Counted from the first letter of the stretch, positions 1 to 8,339 are shown. The stretch is 64,000 nucleotides of DNA from Methanomassiliicoccales archaeon (GCA_013415695.1 JAAEEP010000002.1:62001-126000), one strand, 5' to 3'. The notes: generated by a model not told the origin, from the letters alone. Numbers and translations: made by a program.

Positions 1-150
1 AAGCTCTCTCGCTTTGGCGGTGGAAAGTCTCACCAACTTCTGCGAGTGATCCAAGGCTATCTTCTGGTCGGTATTGAGTTCCCTGCTCTCACTCTCCGCC
101 TTGATCATATCAAGGACTTCTGCAAGAGGAACAAAACGATCGGGACTCAT
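1..150 (-). CDS. rpo4: RNA polymerase subunit Rpo4 (RpoF/Rpb4), N-terminal part
   Basis: Minus-strand reading frame that begins at an ATG (148-150) and runs open off the left edge of the window, giving 50 residues beginning MSPDRFVPLAEVLDMIKAE and ending in a helix rich in K, A and E. The sequence resembles the N-terminal half of archaeal Rpo4, which pairs with Rpo7 to form the RNA polymerase stalk. The assignment leans on context: in euryarchaea the gene after L21e is very often rpo4 (rpoF), and here it starts 13 bases after the L21e stop. Only the first half is visible, so the fold cannot be fully confirmed. Confidence 0.7.
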   Translation of the reverse strand, partial: MSPDRFVPLAEVLDMIKAESESRELNTDQKIALDHSQKLVRLSTAKAREL

Positions 151-163
151 AGACATCGCCTCC

Positions 164-454
164 TTAGCCTGATCTCCTCAGATGCTCGGGTCTAGAAACT
201 ACGGTCTTCAGTTTGTTTCCATCGCGGACCTTCACGACGAAGGCCCTGCCCTGGTTTCCCACTATAGTACCGGTCTTTCCGTGGAAGCGGGGATGGGGCA
301 TCCCACGATGAATGCTGGAATCGAGGACGATGTTCACCCTTTCCCCGACCTCAAAATCTTGAAACTCGTGAGTGATGGGAGACAAACCTCTCTTTCTAGG
401 GCTCTTGCTGAGAACCTTCCTGGTCCTTCGCCTCGGTCCTTTTGATGCCTTCAT
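164..454 (-). CDS. rpl21e: Ribosomal protein L21e
   Basis: A 96-residue basic protein with the full L21e pattern: an N-terminal RRRTRKVLSKSPRKRG segment, then an SH3-like core (FEVGERVNIVLDSSIHRGMPHPRFHGKTG). L21e is a component of the archaeal/eukaryotic large ribosomal subunit. Length is normal for the family. The ATG overlaps the stop codon of the upstream Pus10 gene by four bases (ATGA), indicating translational coupling, and rpo4 follows after 13 bases. The whole stretch from aIF1A to here is one strand with short gaps and is probably one operon. Confidence 0.95.
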   Translation of the reverse strand: MKASKGPRRRTRKVLSKSPRKRGLSPITHEFQDFEVGERVNIVLDSSIHRGMPHPRFHGKTGTIVGNQGRAFVVKVRDGNKLKTVVSRPEHLRRSG

Positions 455-1695
455 GGATATACCTCATTAGCGTCATCGGCGATTGCGATCACGTCCAGGG
501 AGATCACCTCGCAGGCGATCCCCAGTTCTTGGGAGAGATTGGGACGGGTCCTTCCCTGGTCCCCATGGACGAACTCCTTGACGTACGTCCCTGACTCTGT
601 AGTCAGGACCAGGCTCATCATCTCGCCATCGAAGGACTCAACGAATGCGTCTTTTATCCTTCTCTCCCTGGCCTTGTCAGCCCGTCTGTGCGTGACCCTC
701 AAAGGCGTCTGCTGGATAATCGCAGTTCCTTTTAATGAGCGCACAACCTCATTAAGTTTTTCCTTATCAACTTTTCCATTCAATCTGATCGTCACCCTAT
801 AGCTCTTATCAGGTGATACCAGCTTGACCCGCCTGACCTCTTCACGAGATGAGGTACGGAGTCCTAGCACCTCGACCCTTCCTTTTGCCTCTAGATTGAT
901 CCTATCATAAAGGGATTCTAGGTCAAGAGTCCTCTTCTTGGGCCCTCTCACCTCGAGGACAAAGGGTCTTCCTGTCCCCAGCATTAAAGCGTCGATGTCC
1001 TCCCTGCCCATGCCGTGGAATAGATGCTCATCACCCTCGACCTCCTCGAGTACTGGGTCCCCGATGATCTCCTGGACGGAGGTTTGGTACATCTTGCCGG
1101 TGAAATTGCACTTCTCGCAACCCTTGCCCCTGCATTTCTTGCAGGGCCACTTGGTCTGAGGTATCTCTCTACTGAGCTTGCGGTAACGCCCATAAAGGAA
1201 AATGGGAGTCACATCCAAGACCACGTGGTTGAATCTCGTGTCCACGATGGCCACCACATCAGGAGATGAGAACTCTACCTCTTTTCCTGTGAGGGGGCCC
1301 ACGACCTTGCCGATCTCCCGGTTCAGCTCTGCCTTTATCGGCTCTGCCTCATCACCGCCCAGCTCGGACCATAACCTTTCCTCCCTCTCTACGATCGCGG
1401 GATCTATCCGGGTTCCAATCAGGTAGTTGGAAAACTCGACCTCCAACAGCTTCTTGGCGGCGCTCTTTGCGTACCTATCCACGTTATCAAAGATATCCTC
1501 GCAAAGCCAGCACTCCATGTGAATGGGCGGCTCATCATCTCTAATGGATCGGATGAGTGCCACTGCTGACCTCAGATTCCTTCCACGAATCTCGTTGGTC
1601 AGCCCTGTTGAACGCAGAGCGAATAACCTTCCGAGACAGTGATCGCAGAGGTCTCGCTGTAGTGCGGCTTCCGCCTTGCTGATGAGGTCATTCAT
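451..1695 (-). CDS. pus10: tRNA pseudouridine synthase Pus10
   Basis: A 414-residue protein matching archaeal Pus10, which makes pseudouridine 54 and 55 in the T loop of tRNA. N-terminal paired cysteines (C17/C20 and C62/C65) fit the zinc-binding THUMP-containing region. A second Cys cluster, CKKCRGKGCEKC, lies at 185-196. The catalytic-domain signature GREDIDALMLGTGRPFVLE is at 230-248 and holds the expected nucleophilic Asp (233 or 235). The C-terminal motif GTYVKEFVHGD..RTRPNL is present. Length is typical. It is preceded by a 25-base gap and overlaps L21e by four bases. I am confident of the family. Confidence 0.95.
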   Translation of the reverse strand: MNDLISKAEAALQRDLCDHCLGRLFALRSTGLTNEIRGRNLRSAVALIRSIRDDEPPIHMECWLCEDIFDNVDRYAKSAAKKLLEVEFSNYLIGTRIDPAIVEREERLWSELGGDEAEPIKAELNREIGKVVGPLTGKEVEFSSPDVVAIVDTRFNHVVLDVTPIFLYGRYRKLSREIPQTKWPCKKCRGKGCEKCNFTGKMYQTSVQEIIGDPVLEEVEGDEHLFHGMGREDIDALMLGTGRPFVLEVRGPKKRTLDLESLYDRINLEAKGRVEVLGLRTSSREEVRRVKLVSPDKSYRVTIRLNGKVDKEKLNEVVRSLKGTAIIQQTPLRVTHRRADKARERRIKDAFVESFDGEMMSLVLTTESGTYVKEFVHGDQGRTRPNLSQELGIACEVISLDVIAIADDANEVYP

Positions 1696-1720
1696 CAGCC
1701 GGTGGATTGTACCCGCGCTC

Positions 1721-2272
1721 TTATAAGTTTCCTGGGATGCGGGGGCAAGATTGTCTTATGAATCTGCTCTCGCAGACATCTATTAGTGGGGTCAGATCGT
1801 CCCTGAGCAGTGATTCGTACCATGCTTTCACCGCGGGCTTGATCGCATTCCAAAGGTCGGCCAGGGTAGCCTTTTCCAAATTTGCCTCGTAGGCAACGAA
1901 GAACGCACACCTGCCTTCCTCCCCTATCTTCTCTGGGATGATGAAGCCCGTTCTCGTTCTGCTCTGACCCTTGACAATGACAAAATCAGAGAATATGGCA
2001 GAGCCTCTTGAGGACTCGTCGATCAGAAGTACCTCTCCCAGCTCTCCGAAGTCGAAATCATTCTTGATCTCCCAAGTCTTGTCGCCGTGGTAGGTTGCCA
2101 CGTCCCACTGGTTGGGAAGCATCTTCATCCGTGCGTCTGTTCCCAGAGAGAATCGCACAAGGATGTTGAGATCGATCTCCACGATTCCTTTGGCTATTGA
2201 CGCCGTGTCGCTCTTTCCCCGACCCACACTCAGTTGTTTATCAAGCTCTTCCAACCAGTCCATGCTGACCAC
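1721..2272 (-). CDS. Uncharacterised protein in translation operon
   Basis: I do not recognise the family. It has 183 residues if it starts at the GTG directly after the KH-protein stop, or 180 if it starts at the ATG three codons in (MDWLEELDKQLS). It is soluble, with no signal peptide or membrane segment and no obvious nucleotide-binding motif. The middle (about 40-140) looks like alternating beta strands with acidic loops, and there are two Cys near the C-terminus (CESRFIRQSC). It sits between the KH/Dim2 protein and Pus10 with almost no spacing, so a role in RNA modification or ribosome assembly is a guess from context only. Confidence 0.6.
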   Translation of the reverse strand: MVSMDWLEELDKQLSVGRGKSDTASIAKGIVEIDLNILVRFSLGTDARMKMLPNQWDVATYHGDKTWEIKNDFDFGELGEVLLIDESSRGSAIFSDFVIVKGQSRTRTGFIIPEKIGEEGRCAFFVAYEANLEKATLADLWNAIKPAVKAWYESLLRDDLTPLIDVCESRFIRQSCPRIPGNL

Positions 2273-2812
2273 TCATTCGAATCCCATTTCCGCTATGCGA
2301 AGATGCCCGCGCTGCCTCTCCATGTACCTGTAGACAGTGGAATGCTCGCTACCCTTGAGCAGCATATCAACTGCCTTCCGGGCGACGGGCATCTGTATGG
2401 AGTTGCCGATCAGGCAGACAGAGGAACCATACACTGAGACAAAGGCACCTGTGAGGTCTTCAATGAGTCTCCTTGTCTTGCCATTGGTTCCGATGACGCG
2501 AGCCCGCATACGGACCACGTGACTGCTCTTCTTGCCCACATAATCACGGATATCTATCACTTCGAAATACTCATCATCATCAAGAAGCCTCAGGGCCCTC
2601 TCGGGAGAGAAACCTCGACCAACGGCCCTTATAAGATCTGTTACCTTCATCACTATTAATGGGTCTTCTGAACCCCTGTTGTATATCCTCACCTCTCCCT
2701 CTGGATCGACCTTGATGAAGGTCTTGGTCCGATCTTCTATCATCTTCTTTGTCTCTCCCCCCTTCCCTATGAGGGAGCCAACTCTATCCATCGGGATCTT
2801 GAGCATGCTCAT
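2273..2812 (-). CDS. KH-domain rRNA-processing protein (Dim2/Pno1-like)
   Basis: 179 residues with two KH domains: the first near 5-60 with the loop GSLIGKGGETKKMIE, the second near 95-165 with GTNGKTRRLIEDLTGA in place of the usual GxxG. This arrangement matches archaeal Dim2/Pno1 (also annotated as KH protein aKrr1), a small-subunit assembly factor that binds the 3' end of 16S rRNA and stimulates aIF2alpha/Rio-type partners. It lies three bases after rio1. In eukaryotes both the Rio1 and Pno1 proteins act in late 40S maturation, so the pairing fits. It is followed without a gap by an unknown gene. Confidence 0.88.
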   Translation of the reverse strand: MSMLKIPMDRVGSLIGKGGETKKMIEDRTKTFIKVDPEGEVRIYNRGSEDPLIVMKVTDLIRAVGRGFSPERALRLLDDDEYFEVIDIRDYVGKKSSHVVRMRARVIGTNGKTRRLIEDLTGAFVSVYGSSVCLIGNSIQMPVARKAVDMLLKGSEHSTVYRYMERQRGHLRIAEMGFE

Positions 2813-2815
2813 CTT

Positions 2816-3586
2816 CTAACCTCCAACGACCATTTTAATCATGCTTTCTGATTCCATCACATCAACGCCCAATCCACGGAAGTACCGGTTGAGATTCTCC
2901 ACATCCCTCTTCAGGAAATCAATGGCGTTCGGATGCTCTGTCAGCAACGCCTGTCCGCAATCGATAACCACTGGCTCTCCATCCCGCATCAGCACGTTGT
3001 ATTCACTAAGGTCTCCATGCACCAGTTCCGCCTTCTGATATGCTCTCTTCACATATTCCACGAGGGTCTTGTAAACTTTTTCCGGATCCTCGAGAACGAC
3101 CTCCCTTAGCAGAGGGGAGGGCGAATCCTCATCGCCTATGTACTCCATTGCCAGCAAGTTCTTGTGGAATCTAATGGGTATAGGTACTCTCACTCCAGCG
3201 GTATGGAGACGCTTAAGGTTCCTGAATTCCTTGCTCGTCCATGCGAATATTATCTTACGATGAGAGCCGAGGATGCCTCTGAACCTGGGATCTCCCTCTA
3301 TGTATCTGGATATACGTTTGAAAGTTGCCGTTGATATCCTGAATATCTTTATGGCTATGAGACCCCCCTCCGGGGTGGTGGCGAGGAACACATTCCCCTC
3401 CTTCCCAGTAGAGATCGAAAATTCGATCGTGTCGACAATACCCTCCTTCATGAGCTTGTAGACAGCAAGTAGCGTCTCCTTATCAAAGACCTCGTCGATG
3501 ACCTTGCGATCCTCGGCACCCTTGTCTTTCTTCCGAAGAGCCTCGACCTTTCTCTCGAGGATGGATTCAATATCCTCCCGAGGCAT
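2816..3586 (-). CDS. rio1: RIO-type serine protein kinase Rio1
   Basis: A 256-residue RIO1 kinase/ATPase. The P-loop-like STGKEGNVFLA is at about 59-69, the ATP-binding Lys is in the IAIKIFR segment, the catalytic loop is LVHGDLSEYNVL, and the metal-binding motif is VIDCGQA. The flexible-loop segment SRYIEGDPRF, diagnostic for Rio1 rather than Rio2, is also present. Rio1 acts in small ribosomal subunit maturation. It starts at an ATG 15 bases after the aIF1A stop and is followed by the KH protein, forming a compact translation/ribosome assembly operon. Confidence 0.95.
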   Translation of the reverse strand: MPREDIESILERKVEALRKKDKGAEDRKVIDEVFDKETLLAVYKLMKEGIVDTIEFSISTGKEGNVFLATTPEGGLIAIKIFRISTATFKRISRYIEGDPRFRGILGSHRKIIFAWTSKEFRNLKRLHTAGVRVPIPIRFHKNLLAMEYIGDEDSPSPLLREVVLEDPEKVYKTLVEYVKRAYQKAELVHGDLSEYNVLMRDGEPVVIDCGQALLTEHPNAIDFLKRDVENLNRYFRGLGVDVMESESMIKMVVGG

Positions 3587-3601
3587 TTACGTTCCCCCAA
3601 A

Positions 3602-3937
3602 TCAGAATACATCCAGGTTCTTGGGGATCATTTTCCTCTTGCTCAGATAATTCGCCTGAGTCTTGGTGTAGCGGTACCTGATATCCGCCTTTTCGTCTTG
3701 AAAGTCCCAGGGACGGACGATGACCAGGTCTCCCTCACGTATCCACATCCTCTTTCTGATCTTACCAGGGATCCTGCCTATCCTGGACTTGCCGTCCTCG
3801 CACATCACCCTAATGCGAGATGCACCCAGTAGCTGATCAGCTATCCCAAGCATCTCCCCGTTCTTCTTATTGGGGAAACGACAGCGAAGGATTTCCTCAC
3901 TTTGCTCCTCGTCCATCTCCTCTTCGTAACCTTCCAA
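3602..3937 (-). CDS. eif1A: Translation initiation factor aIF1A
   Basis: The OB-fold protein aIF1A, which binds the A site of the small subunit during initiation. Core motifs are CRFPNKKNGEMLGIADQLLGA, CEDGKSRIGRIPGKIRKRMW and IVRPWDFQDEKADIRYRYT. The frame is open back to 4009, but a strong TATA box on the minus strand (TTATATAAAC, 3979-3988) puts transcription start near 3958, so upstream starts are excluded if this is the promoter. I chose the TTG at 3937 because GGAGG lies six bases before it; it gives 111 residues, the usual length. The ATG at 3916 is the alternative. The call of the gene is firm, the start is not. Confidence 0.9.
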   Translation of the reverse strand: MEGYEEEMDEEQSEEILRCRFPNKKNGEMLGIADQLLGASRIRVMCEDGKSRIGRIPGKIRKRMWIREGDLVIVRPWDFQDEKADIRYRYTKTQANYLSKRKMIPKNLDVF

Positions 3938-3978
3938 ACGAAGCCTCCGTTCAGTCAACTCCCACATAATCGTACCGT

Positions 3979-3988
3979 TTATATAACC
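3979..3988 (-). promoter_or_regulatory. TATA box of the aIF1A operon
   Basis: TTATATAAAC on the minus strand is a good archaeal box A. With the usual 25-27 base spacing, transcription would begin near 3958, ahead of the aIF1A start codon. It would drive the whole aIF1A-rio1-KH-unknown-pus10-L21e-rpo4 series. Confidence 0.55.
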
Positions 3989-4165
3989 TTGCGTTGGGTT
4001 GTATTCCATGGCCGTAATTTGATCGAATGATGTGCCAGGTCCATTTCATGATGATATATCACAGAGGGTGATCATGCCTTGGAGGTGGTCAACAGCCTCG
4101 GAATATGTGATGGAGTTGACCGCCAAAGTATAAGTACGGTTTCTTGCATCCACGCTTGAAATTCG

Positions 4166-4243
4166 GCTCCCGTAGTGTAGACCGGTCAATCATTTCGGCC
4201 TTTCGAGCCGACGACTCGGGTTCAAATCCCGGCGGGAGCACCA
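4166..4243 (+). tRNA. tRNA-Glu (anticodon TTC), CCA encoded
   Basis: A complete cloverleaf can be drawn: acceptor GCTCCCG (4166-4172) pairs with CGGGAGC (4233-4239), discriminator A is at 4240, and an encoded CCA is at 4241-4243. The anticodon stem TCGGC/GCCGA encloses the loop CTTTCGA with anticodon TTC (Glu). The T arm contains GGGTTCAAATCCC. No intron is seen. An AT-rich AAAGTATAAG about 35 bases upstream could be its box A. It stands alone between the aIF1A operon and hdrA. Confidence 0.96.
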
Positions 4244-4270
4244 TATCACTCATCTCAAAATGGGTCTTTT

Positions 4271-6589
4271 TCATGATCTGTATATGGCTTCCATGGATTG
4301 GATGCTCTGATAGAATTTATCAAGCCTTGATGCCATTCCCTTGAAATGGGGAAGGTAGGCCTCGTAGTAGTAGATCCTGCGAGGGTCGATTCCCAGTTCT
4401 AACATGCTACATCTCAAGCAATCGACATGACTGGATATGCTATCATCTACCGTGCCCTTCGAGGCGTGAACTGTCCCGTCTCCTATGAATATCCCGGCGA
4501 TTCCCTTGTCAAAAGCATGCTTGAGATGCCTGGAATTGAGTCGGAAGACAGAAGGTATGCGTATGATCCTGACGCAGGAAGGATACTTGACACGGTTCAT
4601 GCCTGCGTTGTCAGCTGCCACATATCCTATGTTGCGGTCCAGAAACGCAATGATTCGAGGATCCCCATCGTCAACGCATCCATCTATCCTCGCAAGGAGT
4701 TCCTGGTCGTTGTTGCCCATGATGATGATGGCGTTCTCCGGGCAACTGTTTATGCATCGACCCAACCCGATGCAGGAGATGGGGTCGATGTTCACCGTCC
4801 CGTTGGAGTATATCGCACCGTGAGGACATGCCTGTAGACATCTCCCGCAACGATTGCACAATTCGCTCTCGATCGTGGCGAAGTCAGGCTCGATCTCAAT
4901 AGAGTTCAGCATCATCTCGGCCACCTTTGATGCGGTGGACTGGGCTTGCGCTATGGATTCCGTGATGTCCTTTGCTCCGTTTGCCGTCCCGCATACGAAT
5001 ATTCCGCGCGAGGTGGTGCAGCCTGGCTCGAGTTTCGGGTGTTTCTCCTTGATGAAGTACTCTGGGGTCGAATTCACATTGAGGGTCTTTGCGATCTCAA
5101 CGGTCCCCTCCGAGGGTAATATCGCGCAGGAAAGGACAACCATATCAGTGTCGATGTCGAGTATCTCACTTCCCAGGGTGTCCTCCAACCTGACCATCAG
5201 ATCGCCTCCTTTCTTGAGGACCTCCGACACCCGGCCTCTGATCAAACGCAACCCCTTCCCCTGAGCCTCCTGATAGTAGCTTTCATACGTTCCAAGCGTC
5301 CTCATGTCGGTGTAGCAGATGATGACTTCGATTCCGGGATTGTGCTCCATGATGTAGTTGGCGTGCTTCATCGCAATGATGCAGCAGATCTTGGAGCAGT
5401 ATGGTATGGAACCTGGTTTATTTTCTCTGGAACCCACGCATTGGACCATGATAATTCGGCGGGGTATCTCTCCATTGATTTCCAGTTTGCCTCTGGTGGG
5501 TCCATTGATCGCAAGCAGTCTTGCCAGTTCCATCTGGGTAAGAACCTCGGGATACTTACCGTAGCCTAGCTCAAAACGCTCACTGGGATCCATCTCTGCG
5601 TGGCCAGTGGCAATCACGATGGCACCGACTGAGATGGAGTCCTTGACAACCATCCTGGTGAGATCGATAGCGTGTGAAACGCACGTATCAACGCAGTCCT
5701 CGCACCTGTTGCATGCTTCTGGATCAATGACGTATGAGGGAGGAATAGACTGGGAGAACGGGCGGTAGATGGCCTTGCGAAGTGAGAGACCGACGTTCCA
5801 CTCGTCCGGTGCTGCGATCTTGCATGCATCGCTGCATTTACTACAGGACCTGCAAAGCTCGGGATCAACGTAAAAAGGTCCGGATTCAAGCTCGAGGGTG
5901 AACTCACCGGCGCGTCCTTTGCATCCGACCACACGGGTCAGTGTCTTAATCTCAACATGCTTATCCCTCGCCAATTCACCCATGAGCGGAGAAAGAGAGC
6001 ACATAGCACAGTCTTCCGACAGCTTTTCGGGAGATATGACCTTACCGACCTTCACCATGTTTCCACCTATGGTCGGGCTCTTCTCGATCAGGCAGGTCTC
6101 GATCCCCATCTTTCCAAGGCTTCGAGCTGCGGTAATGCCAGCTATTCCTCCTCCTATCACGGCCACCTTCTTGACAACGGGGATACTCGGGGTTTCATAT
6201 GGCTTCGCGTGCTGGATGGCATACACCGAGGAGCGTATGATGTCCAACGCCCTGCGTGTCGGATCCTCTGCGCTGATCCAGGCACATTGCTCTCGGACAT
6301 TTGCGATGTCCACCATGTGAGGATTCAGACCGCTGTCCCTAGCGCAGGACCGGAATGTGTGCTCATGTATGTTAGGTGAGCAGGCAGCGATCACAATACG
6401 ATCGAGTTTTTTCAATTTTATGCAGTTCTTGATCAGTTCCTGTCCTTCATCTGAACATAGGTACGGGACATCTTTTACCAATCCAACTTCTTCCCTTTGC
6501 AGCCCCTGCTTGATGCTGGAAATATCAATGGCATCGGATATATTGCCGCCGCAATGACATATAAAGACCCCGGTGGAGGATGGCCTCAC
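4271..6589 (-). CDS. hdrA: Heterodisulfide reductase subunit A with fused, cysteine-free MvhD-like domain
   Basis: 772 residues. The N-terminal GVFICHCGGNI and CSDEGQELI segments and the FAD/NAD motif VAVIGGGIAGITAA (143-156) identify HdrA, the flavin-based electron-bifurcating subunit of Hdr complexes. Ferredoxin-type clusters lie at 246-256 (CRSCSKCSDAC), 293-303 (CNRCEDCVDTC), 578-588 (CNRCGRCLQAC) and 606-616. Residues about 640-770 align with MvhD, the [2Fe-2S] electron-transfer subunit (IIAFL..AADNAGMNRVKYP..RIIRI, ELGIDPRRI), but every expected MvhD Cys is replaced. Translation starts at a GTG overlapping the hdrB stop (GTGA). The complex should be cytoplasmic. The natural disulfide or electron donor is not evident from the neighbours. 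Confidence 0.93.
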   Translation of the reverse strand: MRPSSTGVFICHCGGNISDAIDISSIKQGLQREEVGLVKDVPYLCSDEGQELIKNCIKLKKLDRIVIAACSPNIHEHTFRSCARDSGLNPHMVDIANVREQCAWISAEDPTRRALDIIRSSVYAIQHAKPYETPSIPVVKKVAVIGGGIAGITAARSLGKMGIETCLIEKSPTIGGNMVKVGKVISPEKLSEDCAMCSLSPLMGELARDKHVEIKTLTRVVGCKGRAGEFTLELESGPFYVDPELCRSCSKCSDACKIAAPDEWNVGLSLRKAIYRPFSQSIPPSYVIDPEACNRCEDCVDTCVSHAIDLTRMVVKDSISVGAIVIATGHAEMDPSERFELGYGKYPEVLTQMELARLLAINGPTRGKLEINGEIPRRIIMVQCVGSRENKPGSIPYCSKICCIIAMKHANYIMEHNPGIEVIICYTDMRTLGTYESYYQEAQGKGLRLIRGRVSEVLKKGGDLMVRLEDTLGSEILDIDTDMVVLSCAILPSEGTVEIAKTLNVNSTPEYFIKEKHPKLEPGCTTSRGIFVCGTANGAKDITESIAQAQSTASKVAEMMLNSIEIEPDFATIESELCNRCGRCLQACPHGAIYSNGTVNIDPISCIGLGRCINSCPENAIIIMGNNDQELLARIDGCVDDGDPRIIAFLDRNIGYVAADNAGMNRVKYPSCVRIIRIPSVFRLNSRHLKHAFDKGIAGIFIGDGTVHASKGTVDDSISSHVDCLRCSMLELGIDPRRIYYYEAYLPHFKGMASRLDKFYQSIQSMEAIYRS

Positions 6590-7524
6590 GGACCGACCCC
6601 CAATATACCCATATTCTCCAGAAGAGGTTCGACTGGGACGGCATGCATGTCCAATCCAATGACATCGTAGGGATCAGCTCCCAACAAGAGCGCTACCAGC
6701 TCTGTCACATATAGGACTGGGATGTCCTTCTCCACGCCCAGGGTTTCCATAATGTTCTCCTGGTAGAGGTCCAGGTTCAAGGTGCATCCGGCACACTGGG
6801 TGATGATAACGTCTGGATTAACTTCGATTATGCCTGAGTATTTCCGCTTAAGAACTGATCTGGGATAGTCAGTGTTGCAGAGCGTATGGTGGAAGCCGAC
6901 CCCACAGCACAGGAACCTATCCGGGTAATCAAGAGTACGACAACCAAATCCCTCAGCTATGTCATCAAGGACTCTTGGCCTCTCGAAGTTGCCAGATGCG
7001 ACCTCGCGATAGAAGATATTAGAATAATGACAACCATGGTGAGTGACCGCCCTCACCCCTTTCATCGAGTGGACAGACCTTGCAAGGAGATGATTGAGCC
7101 TCTCGCGCAGGATCTCCGAGACGTGATTGATTGAAACCTGTCCTTGATATTCGATACCAGCTTCCCTGAGAGCTGCAATGGCCCTATCTCCAACGGGTGT
7201 TTCCTCATCAAGGAGACCCTTGCAGCTTTTCAGGTTGGCATAGCATGTCGGGCAAGTGCAAATCATGTTGGTCTTGTCTGAGTGGGACACCAATGAGAAA
7301 TTCCTCGCGTTCAGGGCGACATTGGTCAACAAAGGTATCACTCCAATATGATATCCGCATCCAGTGCATGACGATTGTCGGGGATCGTCAGCGAAATTGG
7401 CACCGATTCTCTCTAATATGTAGCGGAGAGCCCGTTCAATGCCCGGATACCAGCTGCCAGCCTGGCAGCTCTTGAAAAGGTAGAAATCATCTCCAGGTAT
7501 GTTCTTCCCCACCGTACCGTACAT
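6586..7524 (-). CDS. hdrB: Heterodisulfide reductase subunit B
   Basis: 312 residues with two CCG domains, which hold the noncubane [4Fe-4S] clusters that reduce heterodisulfides. The second domain is complete: GCHYSN, then FLCCGVGFHHT, then QCAGCTLNLD. The first is atypical: C20, then SSCTGCGYH at 51-59 where classical HdrB has an adjacent Cys pair, then CTCPTC at 89-94. The protein follows hdrC by 12 bases and overlaps hdrA by four. It supplies the catalytic subunit of the HdrABC complex. The variant first motif may reflect a subfamily difference or a changed cluster. Confidence 0.92.
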   Translation of the reverse strand: MYGTVGKNIPGDDFYLFKSCQAGSWYPGIERALRYILERIGANFADDPRQSSCTGCGYHIGVIPLLTNVALNARNFSLVSHSDKTNMICTCPTCYANLKSCKGLLDEETPVGDRAIAALREAGIEYQGQVSINHVSEILRERLNHLLARSVHSMKGVRAVTHHGCHYSNIFYREVASGNFERPRVLDDIAEGFGCRTLDYPDRFLCCGVGFHHTLCNTDYPRSVLKRKYSGIIEVNPDVIITQCAGCTLNLDLYQENIMETLGVEKDIPVLYVTELVALLLGADPYDVIGLDMHAVPVEPLLENMGILGVGP

Positions 7525-7536
7525 ATCGTATCGCCC

Positions 7537-8109
7537 CTATCGAAAACCGGTCTTCTCAAGCAGGATCCTCACCTCGATCAGGGCGTCTTTGGGTAGCGGG
7601 GTCGCACGAGCTGTATCACCTGCGTAACCCAGTCGCTCCTTTCGCTTTGAATTGTCAAAGCACCTTTCCCTTGTACGACCCCCCAGATTCTCAAGTGGAA
7701 GGAGCAAGGTCGAAGGCAGTATGGTCTCTCCAGTTTCGTAGAGGTTCTTCTTCAGCGACGCTTCGATCTGCCTTATTTCATTATTCAGGGGCATCCTCTG
7801 CAACGACTGGCTCCTTAGCGCGAGTATGGCGTTTGCCACGCTGTTATCCCTTGGACACCGTGCAGCACAAGAGAAGCACTGACCGCATCTCCATATCTCG
7901 TTGCCAGCGACGAGATTCTCTACCTCTCCCATCATCAAACGTCGCATGATGTCTCGGGGGGTAAAATCCTCATAGATCAATGCGGCAGGACAGCTGGCAG
8001 AGCACCTTCCGCATTGAATGCATTTCTGAAATCCGCTATATGAGTCGATTTTCATATCATCCAATTTAGATGATATCCTATCATGATCCTGCATTCTGCA
8101 ATATGTCAT
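7537..8109 (-). CDS. hdrC: Heterodisulfide reductase subunit C
   Basis: 190 residues with two [4Fe-4S] motifs: CIQCGRCSASCP at about 30-41 and CGQCFSCAARCP at about 75-86. HdrC carries electrons between HdrA and HdrB. The C-terminal ~90 residues are longer and less conserved than the core. It is the first gene of hdrCBA; its ATG is at 8107-8109 and an AT-rich stretch around 8185-8193 on the minus strand is a candidate box A. In methanogens HdrABC reduces CoM-S-S-CoB; related complexes in non-methanogens use other disulfides or carriers. Confidence 0.92.
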   Translation of the reverse strand: MTYCRMQDHDRISSKLDDMKIDSYSGFQKCIQCGRCSASCPAALIYEDFTPRDIMRRLMMGEVENLVAGNEIWRCGQCFSCAARCPRDNSVANAILALRSQSLQRMPLNNEIRQIEASLKKNLYETGETILPSTLLLPLENLGGRTRERCFDNSKRKERLGYAGDTARATPLPKDALIEVRILLEKTGFR

Positions 8110-8203
8110 TAGCTCAAACCCCCCATTTCAAGCTAGATCTCTGCTGAGGCGATTCTACCTTCCTTATGGTATTCTACACTTGAGAAAATAAGTCTTGTGG
8201 GTT

Positions 8204-8309
8204 TGAATAATGGGAAAATCCGCACTATTCACCCATCCTCCATTATCCTGAAAACTCCTTTTTGACCCTGAATAGTCACGAACTAAGATCATTTTTTTTA
8301 GAATAGTTC
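8204..8309. promoter_or_regulatory. Repeat-rich region upstream of hdrCBA
   Basis: The 276-base space between hdrC and the next gene holds the heptamer GAATAGT three times: inverted at 8224-8230, direct at 8270-8276 and direct at 8301-8307. The last lies inside GAACTA...TAGTTC (8280-8285 and 8304-8309). ATAATGG near 8206 is mirrored by CCATTAT near 8240. The spacing and orientation suggest regulator sites for the hdr promoter, but this is only a pattern reading. Confidence 0.3.
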
Positions 8310-8339
8310 ATCAACCTTCAAGGAAAATGAAGAAAAAGT

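Noticed and set aside
4427-6379. Several open frames of 100-140 codons on the plus strand inside hdrA
   Set aside because: They run antisense to a clearly conserved coding sequence, have no family resemblance, and no promoter or ribosome-binding site of note.
4271-8109. Evidence for methanogenesis from HdrABC
   Set aside because: HdrABC also occurs in non-methanogens, and no mcr, mtr, mvh or frh gene is in the window.
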